Of a stretch of DNA of 64,000 nucleotides, positions 1 through 9,811 are shown piece by piece (position 1 is the stretch's first letter; each line of letters opens with the position of its first letter). The stretch comes from Phytophthora quininea (Eukaryota > Oomycota > Peronosporomycetes > Peronosporales > Peronosporaceae): assembly GCA_011947345.1 (NCBI GenBank), contig JAAVTG010000531.1:248001-312000 (forward strand), read 5' to 3'. The position numbers were made by a program, and so were the translations under genes. The notes under the pieces were generated by a model. It was not told the origin of the DNA. It did no database searches and was given only the letters and a program-made list of their open reading frames with translations.

Positions 1-2568
1 AGCAAGCATTTGAGCCAACAAGAATAGCGGAATTGTCCGAAAGAGATCCAACCTCTTCAGCAAGATCGCAGCCTCGTCCAATACCCGCATCTTCTTATCG
101 GATTCCGTTGTCGACGACGTCGGCATAGCTGAAAACGCTGAAGGGCCCGATTGTCTTCGATTTACCTTTGTCAGCGAGGCGTACATATTCATATACGGAA
201 CTCGCGGAGTTGAAGCAGGTGATGACAACAAAGGCTGCAATAGACTCCCTGCTTTCACAATAACATTGTGTCGCAATGGAGCGATCCACCTTTCGAAAGC
301 TGGTTTAGGAATGCACAGCATCGTGGTGCCAGCAACTGCAATCACGGGAGCTTCACAAGTAGTACTGCGCTGTAGCAACTCGCGAGCTCCAAACGCATCA
401 CCAGGAATGAAATAAACATCTTGAGAGAGTAGCAAGCGCTTCGTACTTCCTTGTCGTACAAGCGTGTTCTTTGCTGGACTGTCATCACTCGATTCGGAAC
501 GACGGCTGTGAAGAGCCCCACAAACAACAACCAAGACATGCCTGATGGTGTCGCCCGCATCGAGAAGTACACGACTCATTTGAATATGCTGGACTTCCAT
601 GCGATAGCATAGTCGTTCAAGCACGAGTGGCGGGAACTGGAAGAAAAACTTGGATAGAGCCGCATCAGCCAGTAATTGTCTCGCAATGCGGCATATATCT
701 CGACTTTGGATGGCCGACAAAAGAGCGGCGACTGTATCGATTGGACACGGCGAGGCGAAAATGGGGTTGTACGAGAGCCGAAGTTGGTCATCTCGAACAT
801 GCTGTTCGACTTGATCACGAGTGATCCACAGTACTTCAGTGGAATCTTCGGCCGAAACAACTTGAAAACTGAGATTGAAAGGATTCCGTCGTCGAGGATT
901 TGAGACCCAAATGTGTGGATGACCAAGCCCGATCATTTGATCTCCAAACGTTTGTCCTTTCGTCAGCGATGCAAATGGTTCTTTGAGTATAGCCCCATCA
1001 GTCGAGCTGGCAATATCGGTAGCAGTTATTACTCCTTCTCCGTTATCTGCGGAGGAGTCAATACTGTTTCGCACGTCACCAAGATCAACACAGTAGATAT
1101 CCAGACGGCCACGCCGTACATATGCGAACCCTTCCGAGTTGGTAAAATGGCCCGTCGTACTTTCTGGTGCGAAGAGTATTTCTCCTAGGCCCAATTCCAA
1201 CGTTTGAGCACCTTGGAGAACTGACCTTGCAGTAGTAGCAGAAAGTAGAGAGAAGATAGCTAGATGATCTACGTCAGAGAGCACAGTCTAAAACCCAGAG
1301 AAACATCATCAGAAATTCCAGCTTAGTAAAAGTGATCTCGACGCATATTGCCAAACCTTTGTCGAAGTGAGCACTCCCTTTTCGAATGCAAGGCCAAATC
1401 GTTCAGATGCGCGGTCTAACGTATCCTAAAAGTACCAGGAGAGGTCAATAAAAGACTAATAAGCTTTTAGCAAAACGCGAGCTTACCTTTGGCAGGCCGA
1501 TTATGATTGTCGTTTCTTGACTGTGCTGCACGTCACAAATAAAATAATTAGATGTTCATATCAAGCCATAACGTGAAGAAGGATATCGAAGTCAGTGACT
1601 TACAACACTTCTGTGACGCCAATGAGTTCTCTCGCGATGGCCTTTGCGGTTTACTGGAGGAGAAACACTTAAGCGGAAGTCTTCGAGCCCGCAGATCGCT
1701 GCATGGTATGCGTTAGTTTATCGTCTCGTGACTGGGCACCAAACCATAAGTTGGTTTAAGTACCTCCTTTACTGTATGTGACTTGCAAGTCCCCAAAATC
1801 GATGGAAACTCCTCGAGCATTGGTTTTCTTGCTATTCCAAGTTCGAAAGTCGTCGCCTTTGCTTTTGCGTTGGTGGAATGCCTTGTTGAAATAGCCACAT
1901 AGAGATCCTTCAAACTGCATAGAGTTTCCAAACTTGAGTCAACTACTTAGCGCCTCAATATGAATGAAGCATACGTACAACAATGTGCGCTAACGAAGTA
2001 TCATCAATCGCATCTTCCTGGCATACCACCAATGGTATCAAATATGTGTTTTTCTTTTTCGCAAAGCCTTGCAACATCGTACCTGGTAGAAGAGGACTTC
2101 GCCATCAGGAACTCGCTATAAGTTGACAAGGATTAGCATTGGTGTTGATACTTCAAAACAAAGAAGTTGCGCTCACGCGTATTGTACACTCCGTAGCCAC
2201 ATCTGTGAACAATCAACATCACAAATAAGATATTTCTTCTATACACTCAACGGTACTAGTTGCTTACAGTGCAAGATTGGTGGCGCAACCGATGTAAACA
2301 CCCCAAGAGTTGCAAGATATTGCCGTATCATGACCAGGTCCAAGTCGCTGCGGAAGCGGGGGCTACGTGAAAATATAAGTAATGGGTAAAATACCAATTC
2401 TGATAGTGCCAATTACGGGGTTTCCAGTGCAGCAACCAGCAGCGTGCGCTTGAAAGCAGCCAGCACCTCTGCTTCTTCCTGGGCTATTACATTCGACGCT
2501 CGACGAGGCATGCCACCCGGACGAGGATTCGCGGCTGAAGACGCCAAGACCGTCCGAGGCGAATTCAT
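1..2568 (-). CDS. Protein with tandem cyclic-nucleotide-binding domains (3' end outside the window)
   Basis: At least six introns of 55-70 bp were traced. Exons lie at about 2568-2417, 2362-2268, 2202-2177, 2115-2083, 2017-1979, then on to 1288, and one long open exon runs from 1287 off the left edge. Coding starts at MNSPRTVLASSA. The product shows repeated cNMP-binding folds: VPDGEVLFYQ, later an ETTIIIGLPKDTL strand; then EGFAYVRRGRLDIYCV with EVLWITRDQVEQHV; then VLLDAGDTIRHVLVVVCG with PGDAFGARELL; and the start of another unit at the edge. PGDAFGARELL resembles the phosphate-binding cassette PGxxFGEL, but the usual arginine is not obvious, so ligand binding is uncertain. No channel or kinase domain is visible in this part. 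Family assignment is good; biological role unknown. Exact boundaries of exons between 1770 and 1490 are less sure. Confidence 0.72.
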
Positions 2569-2694
2569 CGCGAGTAGTCTGCCTATAAATATTGAAGTGA
2601 ACTAACAACATTTTTGAAGAAAAGTATCTTGACAAAGGTTTTTTTTTGTGTTCCCACCCGCACAATATGACGAAGTGTGCAATACAGACTCCAA

Positions 2695-3574
2695 ATGACG
2701 AGTGAGGCGACCAAGCGCAACCGGAGCGTGGTAAGCTGTGGCTCGGGATGGATGTTGCTACTGTAGTGGCGGCGATGATGATGTTGTTGACTGCTTGCAG
2801 GTCTTCCATGTGTCGCTGCTGTATAATTTGGCGCGACGTGATGAGCACCGACGTCCGTGGTGGAGCCACGTTGAGCCAAGGTTGATTCTCGGTGCACTGC
2901 CACTGCAAGACAAGAACCATTTGGAGCAGGCAATAGAGAATCGTTTGCATAGCAGTGTAGTGGCTGCAAGTGAAGCTCATAGTGTTTGCAGTTGGTGCAG
3001 GATGAAGGTGTGAAAGCTGTGGTGACCATGAACCAGCCAGTGGAGCTGCTGCCTAACCTTTGGCGACTCCCGTTTCCCTGGTAACAAGTATTAGATACTG
3101 TTGCTGAGTCTACGTATCACTTACTAACTGTTGCAATTTCGTGCGGGTAGCCGGGTGGGAAAATGCAGGGTAACGCAGTTCTTCGGCACGACGGATGACT
3201 TCTCCCCGCCTACGCTAGAGACATTGCAACGGTCTGACTGGAATCACTAGAATGAGTTACTCGATCACGACGTATTGATGCGCTGTGCTTTCTTCTGTAG
3301 TTGCGTTAATTTTGTACACGAACAAGTCGACGAGCAGCAGAACACGACGTACGTGCACTGCAAAGCTGGGCGTGGTCGAAGTACCGTCGTCGTTGTCGCG
3401 TTCCTCATGGAATTTCGTGGGATGCAACTGGAGGAAGCATGCGAGTTCGTAAAGTCCAAACGACCACACGTGAGCCTCCTACCCAAGCAGAAGCGCATCC
3501 TACGCGAATTCAGCGAAGTGTACGCTTCAAATACAGCAGGTTCTACAGCAAAAACTGATCCGAAAGCAAATTGA
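2695..3574 (+). CDS. PTPMT1-like dual-specificity phosphatase
   Basis: A four-intron gene of roughly 200 codons. Exons are 2695-2730, 2801-2929, 2992-3078, a short exon ending near 3236, and a last exon from about 3300 to the stop at 3574. The catalytic P-loop is HCKAGRGRS (Cys-x5-Arg), the exact style of PTPMT1, the phosphatase that removes phosphate from phosphatidylglycerophosphate in the mitochondrial inner membrane during cardiolipin synthesis. Other family landmarks are PRLILGALPLQD near the N-terminus and KAVVTMNQPVELLP after it. The C-terminal helix FVKSKRPHVSLLPKQ also fits. The second intron appears to start with GC rather than GT. Substrate is inferred from family; a general dual-specificity phosphatase remains possible. 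It converges on the methyltransferase gene with a gap of only 33 bp. Confidence 0.8.
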
Positions 3575-3607
3575 GGTTGGTGTCACCGTATTCTATCCTG
3601 TTTTCGA

Positions 3608-4441
3608 TTACTTTTGGCGGAACGTGTAGATGCCTTCATCCGTGGTCGGTTCTTCCCACTCGAATCCATAGCTGGTAGCTGTGTCCAAAACGTAGTCGAT
3701 AGAAACGTTCCGCTTCGTGTACGCCAGCAAAAACTTGGACGTGGCCTTGCCGCCGTCCTCGACACTGTTGCGCCCAGGCTTCAGCAAGTACTGTGCTGTC
3801 TGGAACAGCGACACTACGTGCTCCTGCTCGTAGATGATATCGGCTCCCAGCACGAGGTCGAACTTGTCCTCGATCTGCTCTAGGTCCACACCCCACAGCA
3901 GGTTCTTGCACTGCACCTTGTCCTCCACCTTGTTCAGCTTGCAGTTGGCGACCAGCAATTCAACAGTGTCATCGTCTCCGTCCGTGATGACCACCTTCTT
4001 GTCGGTCAGATAGGACGCCAAAATGCCGACAAGTCCTAAGCCGCTGCCCAACTCGATCACCGACTTGTCTGCAAATTCCGAGCGGTTCGCGTACATCCAG
4101 TCGCTCAGGAAATCTCCTGCTCGCCAGAGTGTGAGCCCCGTAGATTGCAACGTCTGGCCGATATCGCGACGCAAGCCATTCAGTCGCACGGTGATCTCGG
4201 CGCTGTCTTGGTCGTCCTCTGTCTGGCCGAACTTGAACACGAACGAGTCCTCCTTGGGTTCGATGTCCAGCGCCTTTTGGATGTCCAGCCGCACATCGCT
4301 GGACTCGTCCTCGACTGCAATCCCTCGCTCAATAGCGAACTCCTGTAGAGCGGCCAGTGCGGCGCCAGACAGCGCCAAGGGCTCGCCGTCGCTGTCGCTG
4401 TCCGAGTTCATCCTGCGCCACTCAAGAAACGATGTGTCCAT
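3608..4441 (-). CDS. METTL21-type (family 16) protein lysine methyltransferase
   Basis: Single-exon, 277 residues, frame fully intact. It is a seven-beta-strand SAM-dependent methyltransferase: motif I is VIELGSGLGLVGILAS, the acidic motif II end is VVITDGDD, and the post-II strand is FDLVLGADIIYEQEHV, where family-16 enzymes have the conserved (D/E)xxY-like motif. A tryptophan-bearing segment (LTLWRAGDFLSDWM) before motif I also matches METTL18/21/22 relatives. These enzymes methylate lysines on chaperones, elongation factors and similar proteins in cytosol or nucleus; the target here cannot be told from sequence. The ATG at 4441 (MDTSFLEW) is the first in frame; MNSDSDSD, 11 codons later, is an alternative start. 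Its promoter region borders the broken Fanzor gene. Confidence 0.82.
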   Translation of the reverse strand: MDTSFLEWRRMNSDSDSDGEPLALSGAALAALQEFAIERGIAVEDESSDVRLDIQKALDIEPKEDSFVFKFGQTEDDQDSAEITVRLNGLRRDIGQTLQSTGLTLWRAGDFLSDWMYANRSEFADKSVIELGSGLGLVGILASYLTDKKVVITDGDDDTVELLVANCKLNKVEDKVQCKNLLWGVDLEQIEDKFDLVLGADIIYEQEHVVSLFQTAQYLLKPGRNSVEDGGKATSKFLLAYTKRNVSIDYVLDTATSYGFEWEEPTTDEGIYTFRQK

Positions 4442-4617
4442 AAGTTGCAATACGCGCAACTTACTTAATTAATGCCGCTCCTAGTACTTTCCTTTGCTGT
4501 TCTGGTGGAGTTGTCGGACCGGCGGCCAGCAATGCCTGCAGACGACGCTGCGAGACGACCTGCTTCCTTGAGGTTACCACCCGATGGATGGCCTGGCTGG
4601 ATAAAATGGATCGGGGA
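4442..4617. other. Spacer between the Fanzor 3' end and the methyltransferase gene; possible guide-RNA region
   Basis: This 176-bp spacer contains an 11-bp word (acgcgcaactt, 4452-4462) that recurs at 6802-6812 and 6822-6832 on the other side of the Fanzor reading frame. It also holds a GC-rich stretch, 4505-4600. In known Fanzor loci the guide RNA is transcribed from the 3' end of the nuclease gene into the adjacent non-coding sequence, so this is where one would lie. No structure has been computed; this is inference only. The methyltransferase promoter must also lie here. Confidence 0.25.
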
Positions 4618-6809
4618 TCACTGGTGAGTCGACCGTGGTTGGCGTCTCAGTCTCTCGGGCCGTGTCGGGTCACCTCGTAGCTGCCGCATGATGATGCTGA
4701 GAATGTTTTTGGACGCATTCACGTCTGGCCGACGGTCAAGCCGCAGCCTCCATTTTCGTCAAGCAGTGCAGGACCTTGTGCACCTTCACTTTTTCTTGTT
4801 CATTGCGGAAGACGCGCTTGGTGGTCTGGTTGGTCATCTTCGCAGCGCATGCACAGTCAAAGTGCATGCAGCTGGTTCTGAACTCGTCCACTACGACGAC
4901 TTCACATCGAGATGCGAGACGGCGGGCTAACATTTTGACAGGGCCGGCCGGACAGTTCTTGATGTGAGTTGCAAGCAGCACCACTATCGCCGAAGCCGAT
5001 GATCGTCTTTTTGTTCTTTGGCGCCATCTCGTTGATGGCACGGTCGATCTGGCGGGTCTTCTGCGTGTATCGGCGAAACTTTAACTTCCTGAAGATCGGC
5101 CTGTAGAAAAAGGTTAGTAGCTTGCGGCCGTGTTGGAAGAAAAGTTGATGTGCTCCATGAAGACCGATAGGCTCGCCGTTTTCTTGGTCGGCGTGGCTCG
5201 AAGGAGGTCGCGCACTTCGGTGTCTTTGGCAATCTCGTTCCTGGAGCGGCGGCTCGAACGCATGAACCCACTGGCACTACGGTATGCAGTCGTGCGAAAG
5301 CGCACAGTCTTGCCCGCGTTGTTCGTTGCCGTGATGAAGTCTGTTCGGCCCGGATCAATCCCCACACAACGTCGTAGTCGGTGAGCTTGCCCTTTGGTGT
5401 CTTGGAGAGCCTGGGTCCAAGGTCGTCTGAGGTAGTGGCGTCGGCTGCCACGTCGCCGCTCGATCGCCGTTTCTTGGCTCGTTTCTTCTTTCCTCTGGTA
5501 GGGCAGCTCATGTGGATGGAGACGCCGTATCCATCCGTCGAGATCTCTCTCGCGAATTTTCTCTTCTCCTCCTTCTCCACTGCGTCGACTCGGAAGAAAC
5601 GACGCCACCACAGGTCGCTCAGCTCTTTCCACCGAGACTCATTCTTCCAGTGCAAGCTCTCCCCCAGTGTCCATGTCTCGTTGCCGAGCTCTACAGTCAT
5701 GGTCAAGTCGACGTGGAGGCTCCGTTTCAGAAGCCCTCGGAACGCGCAGGAGTCCATGGTGAAGTACGAAGCCTCGAAGCCTTTTTGGACGGCAGCAATC
5801 CGTAGACACGAAGCTCATCAACTTCGTCGTTGTCGGCGTTCTGGATGTTGGTAGTCTCAATCTCCTTCAGGAATTCATGCATCAGTGGCACCAAGTCATG
5901 CGGTTTCCAACTTATTTTGCCGCTTGGAACCCGCGGAGTCTTGGCACGCAGACTCTGGACCACGGGGTCATCACCGGTGTAGTCAGTTGCAAACACCGCA
6001 TCGACCAAGGCGTGGGCCTCCTCCTCCTTCTCGAGCCCGAGCGTCTCCAGAGCATGTCGTCGCAGCCGCTTGGCGAAGTTCGCTACGACGCTGTTCTGAG
6101 TGTTGGTCGCCATCGCGGTGGCTGCTCTCGTCAGCCATCCTGGGCTGAGATGGGTTGCGTTGATTGGAGCCGTGGCGCCGCGCAGCTGGATGAAGTCGAA
6201 GCCAGCCATCTCCAGGTCTGCGTTGAACAGGTTTGGCTGACCGTAGAAGGTTTTGGTCGAAAACCAGGCCTGAAAGACCGCTTTCGCGAAGCGAGGGCAC
6301 CGCCGACCGCCTGAGCTAGCTTGTTCCAGCTGAAATCGCTGCCACAATGACACCTTGGTGCTGCTTCGGTTGGCGACGAAGCTGAGGCACGTCTGGAAGA
6401 ACTCCTTGGCCATGACGCCCAGTGCCTTGCCGCTCTCAAGTTGCCGCAGAGCGTAAAAGCTTGCAAGCAGGTAGGCTTCGGCGACGGCCTGATTAACGTC
6501 GAGGAGAACTTCATCCCATGCCAGCACTCGAGCTTCTTTCCGGCAGAACTGGTGCATGGTCTTCTTGATGACAAAGAAGTCGAGGCTTTTGTTGCGCTGC
6601 AGCCGCTCAGCGACGTCCGGGCGAGAATGGCCAGCGGATGCTCGATCGACGTCTTGCTCCATTCTTTCGCCTTGCTTGCTGGTGCGACGGCGAATCCAGA
6701 AGTGAAGAGGGATTGGCAACTTCACCCTCGTTCGAACTCCAGTGAATTTGTTAACTTCAACACATGGCCGAGTATTGTAGCTCCCGTCGGTCACCCTCAG
6801 AACGCGCAA
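4618..6809 (-). pseudogene. Fanzor (eukaryotic TnpB-like RNA-guided nuclease), frameshifted
   Basis: Read across frames, this encodes about 730 residues. A 360-codon open N-terminal block comes first (RVKLPIPLHFWIRRRT, then helical segments to VYGLLPSKK). It is followed by a RuvC-like nuclease: RuvC-I GIDPGRTDF near 5350, FGDSG near 4990, RuvC-II VVVVDEFRTS near 4875, a cysteine-rich zinc segment (CMHFDCAC, later HKVLHC), and the RuvC-III motif DVNASKNIL near 4715. This order is diagnostic of the TnpB/Fanzor family. The catalytic D, E and D are all present. Frame is broken at about six places (near 5785, 5362, 5138, 4965, 4754 and 4725), each repairable by one base and four of them next to homopolymers. 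No in-frame stop is seen apart from these. No ATG opens the N-terminal block; the first ATG in frame is MEQDVDRASA near 6662, so an upstream exon is possible. Confidence 0.82.
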
Positions 6810-6840
6810 CTTTAGACCAGAACGCGCAACTTTAGACCAC
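6801..6840 (+). repeat. 20-bp tandem duplication upstream of the Fanzor frame
   Basis: Two adjacent copies of a 20-bp unit (aacgcgcaactttagaccag, the second ending in c instead of g). They sit between the Fanzor N-terminus and the LRR gene, close to both putative promoters. The core acgcgcaactt also occurs once at 4452-4462. Confidence 0.8.
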
Positions 6841-6883
6841 CCTCACTCACCTGGACAACCTCTTCGGTCTCCACTTGGAAAGT

Positions 6884-7867
6884 ATGTCGCTTGAGAGTCC
6901 TGCTGTGCTGGGTCAATTGACTGCATGGCTCACGTGCCGAGAGTTGATGGCCCTGCGATCGGTGAACCGAAGCTGCCATGCTGCAATCCCGCGACAGACG
7001 TGGGAGTTGACGGTCGCTCGACTCACCAGTGCACAAGTGATGGCGCGACTTGCTCAGGCGTTCCCGAACGTGTGGAAATTGCGACTGCAAGACGCGATTC
7101 TAGACGAGATGCCGACAATGCAGTCGCTGGTGCCGTGGCTCGACAAGCACTGGAAGCTGAGAGAGTTGGAGCTGACGAGACTCACCTGCGTGCGAGGGTT
7201 CTACGTGCATTTGGAGACGGCGAAACTCAAGACGCTCGCCATTCGCCAGTGCTATCAGGTGCAGGATCCAGCGATCGTGGCGCAGAATCTCGAGACGTTG
7301 GTCGTTGAGCACTGTCCGTTCACCAAGTTTGATGGTGATACGTCGCTACCAGGGCTTAAGCAATTGTCGGTGTCGTCTCGCAGCTTCAGAGCGAAGGAAG
7401 CGAGGCATTTGATCAAGGACATGCTAGCCAGGTCGCCGGTTTTGGAGACGTTGAGCATTGCAAACTGCTCACAACTGGAACAAGTTCTTATCGACCCTGG
7501 AGACCTACCGACGTTGCGCCAACTAAATCTCAGTGGATGTCCGAAGCTCGAGAGAGTTCACATCTCGTCCAAGACGCTGCAACGACTCGACTTGGCGAGA
7601 AACGACCAACTGCAGTTTGTGCTGTTGGATCTCGAGCACGTCGTTGACTTAGACTTGTCGTTCCTCAAGAGCTTGACGCACTTGTTCATCCGGTCGCCGA
7701 CGCTGCGTCGCCTGAACCTGCGAGGCTGCGACCAACTCGCACGCAGCACCACGTGCGTTTTGTGTCCAAATCTGCAGTTCGTGGTGCTGCAAGGCACAAC
7801 ACTAGCAGTCGACGACTTTAACCGCGACGAAGTCAACCAGCAAGTCTTCGCTCTGCCGCCGCCATGA
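6884..7867 (+). CDS. F-box-like / leucine-rich repeat protein
   Basis: Single exon, 327 residues, intact. The N-terminus (LGQLTAWLTCRELMALRSVNRSCHAAI) has the look of a short F-box helix set: LxxWLxxRELMxLRxVNRxxH. After it come irregular leucine-rich repeats such as LETLSIANCSQLEQVLI, LRQLNLSGCPKLERVHI, LQRLDLARNDQL and LRRLNLRGCDQL, the cysteine-containing class seen in F-box LRR proteins of SCF ubiquitin ligases. If the F-box holds, the role would be substrate recognition for ubiquitination. The start used is the first ATG (MSLESPAVLG). No signal peptide is seen. Confidence 0.72.
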   Translation: MSLESPAVLGQLTAWLTCRELMALRSVNRSCHAAIPRQTWELTVARLTSAQVMARLAQAFPNVWKLRLQDAILDEMPTMQSLVPWLDKHWKLRELELTRLTCVRGFYVHLETAKLKTLAIRQCYQVQDPAIVAQNLETLVVEHCPFTKFDGDTSLPGLKQLSVSSRSFRAKEARHLIKDMLARSPVLETLSIANCSQLEQVLIDPGDLPTLRQLNLSGCPKLERVHISSKTLQRLDLARNDQLQFVLLDLEHVVDLDLSFLKSLTHLFIRSPTLRRLNLRGCDQLARSTTCVLCPNLQFVVLQGTTLAVDDFNRDEVNQQVFALPPP

Positions 7868-7947
7868 CAATCCACTATAATGTATCCATCTCGTAACTTG
7901 CTTTTCTTGCAATCATTCCACACACTTTTCATAAGTCGTTTCTTTCA

Positions 7948-7959
7948 TCATTTTCCAAG
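7948..7959 (+). promoter_or_regulatory. Candidate oomycete initiator (Inr) element
   Basis: TCATTTTCCAAG matches the oomycete initiator consensus (TCATTYYNCAW) and lies 23 bp before the ankyrin-RING start codon, a normal spacing for oomycete transcription starts. Confidence 0.45.
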
Positions 7960-7981
7960 AAGCGGTCAACTAGAAGCTGAG

Positions 7982-9690
7982 ATGGGTAACACGACGAGCT
8001 GGCTGGCGCAGTCTCTGTGTCCGGAGGAGCAGGCGCTGTGGGTGGCAGCCAAGAGCGGCGACCTGGTCACACTGCGCGAGGGCCTGGCGCGGCTCACGCC
8101 CGAGACGCGTTTCTACAGCGAGTGGCGCGACCCTGTGTACGGCTACTCGCCGCTGGCCAACGCCTGCTTCCAGGGTCACGTGCAGTGCGCGCAGGCGCTG
8201 CTCAGTGCCGGCGTGGACGCCAATGGCAGAGACGCACAGGGCAACACGCCGCTGCACGTCGCCACGGCCCACGGTAAGAGCGAAGTGGTGCGACTGCTGC
8301 TGGAGACCCCGCAGGTGGACGCCTTCGCCAAGACGACGAGCAAGGCGGAGACGGCGCTGGACATTGCGCGCCGCAGCTACAAAGTGTCGGAAGGCAGAGG
8401 GCTCAAGTTCATCCAGTGCGTCGAGCAGATTGAAAAGGTAGGAAGAAGAGTTCATTTTGTTGTGTTTAATATTTTGGAGGGTGCTGATGATTGTTTTTGT
8501 TGGGTAGAAATTGTGTCTGTACTCTGGCTGGCTGTATGAGAGGTCAGACAATTTCTTGTCCATTGCGTCGGGCATTTCGTCGCTGGATTCGTGGAAGAAG
8601 AGGTAAGTTGTTGGAGATGGTAATGGGGGTGATTTTTGTTAAGATTGAGCATTTTTACTGTTGTTTTTGAACAGATATGCGATGGTGCTGAGGACCGGGG
8701 ACCGAGAAGTTGTGGAGATTGATTTGTTCCCGATGAGACCCGGAGAGAGACGGCCACCGTGTCCGAGGTATGTTCGTGGCTGAGTTTTGGGATCCGAGAC
8801 AAAAACTGATGTTTGTGTACTATAGCTCGGAGCTGTTGTATCGCACTCGTGACGGAATTCAACAGAATGATGATGCCACTTGGCTCAATCGGAAAGAGTT
8901 CCGATTTTCGCTGAAAGTCTGCCGAAAGACTGGCACAACTCGTGTCTCGGCTGTCGAGGCAAGCGAGTTCGCTGCAACAAACCATGGCGAGTTGGTTGCC
9001 TGGAAGACATTTTTGACTAGTCTGCGGGTGAGTGTAGTTTTGTGTTGTTTGTTGCTATGGTTTCAGGCTCTTAACTTTATTGTTTTTGCGATGCAGGTCA
9101 ACTCTTCCCACGCCAGTCCGATTACTACAGCGTTTGCCGGCAGTCAACCGCCACGATCCCCACCGCGTCCCAGTCCTGCGCGTTCAACTCCAGCCCCACA
9201 ATCTGCGCAAAGTATCAGTCCAACACAGGCTGCTTTGTTACAGGAACAACGTGATTTGGAACGAGCGCTTCAACTGTCACTCGAAGAGGCTCGCCGAAGC
9301 TCACGGACACAATCGTCGCCGTCGGCCCCGCCTCCATCGGATACAATGCTGGAAACCCTAGGCTATCCGGAAACAATCGTGGGTCCGGACGGTGTCGAGA
9401 TCGTGCAGCTCATGCCCGACGACGACACTTCAGTTGCTCGAGGTACAGCATCTTCGTCTGCAGCTGCCGGGTCAGTTTCTACTCTGACGAAAGTTCCTGC
9501 CGGAGACAACTCGGATACACACGCTAACGAATGTGTGATTTGCTTCGACGGCCCCCAAGAAGCAGTCTGCGTACCGTGCGGTCACAACGCGGTCTGCATG
9601 GACTGCGCACAAGAGCTTCTCGATTCAACGCGGCTGTGCCCAGTATGCCGCCAGTCTGTCAGGGAAGTCATTCGTCTCTTCCGAGTGTAG
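7982..9690 (+). CDS. Ankyrin-repeat RING finger protein (E3 ligase-like), intron-containing copy
   Basis: Five exons (7982-8437, 8508-8602, 8675-8767, 8826-9027, 9097-9690) join perfectly into 479 codons. Residues 1-150 hold ankyrin repeats (GYSPLANACFQGHVQCAQALL, GNTPLHVATAHGKSEVVRLL). A middle PH-like region follows (CLYSGWLYERSDNFLS, WLNRKEFRFSLKV). Then comes a Ser/Pro-rich linker with a ubiquitin-interacting-motif-like helix (LERALQLSLEEARRS). The C-terminus is a C3HC4 RING (CVICFDGPQEAVCVPCGHNA...CPVCRQSV). RING domains recruit E2 enzymes, so an E3 ubiquitin ligase role is likely. The start MGNTTSWL carries Gly2, suitable for N-myristoylation and membrane attachment. A paralogue follows at 13025. 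The exon structure is well supported by splice sites and by alignment with that paralogue. Confidence 0.88.
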
Positions 9691-9811
9691 TAAATAGTAT
9701 CCGTAGTACGGCGATGGCTATCCAGCAGATTCTGACTTCATTTCGAGCCGCCACTTCTTGAAGGAATGCGGCGATATATTATTTTCTATTGTACTTGTCA
9801 TCACCGTCCGC

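Noticed and set aside
2363..3029. Long minus-strand frames of 148 and 205 codons
   Set aside because: They are antisense to the PTPMT1-like exons, or an alternative frame of the cNMP gene's first exon. Neither has domain support.
5101..5160. Possible intron in the Fanzor gene (ctaac followed by ctacag)
   Set aside because: Coding continues through this stretch (HGRKLLTFFYRPIFRKLKF) once a single base is restored, and no matching donor exists.
4618..6809. Bacterial TnpB contamination
   Set aside because: Flanked directly by intron-containing eukaryotic genes. The long N-terminal region fits eukaryotic Fanzors rather than the shorter bacterial TnpB.
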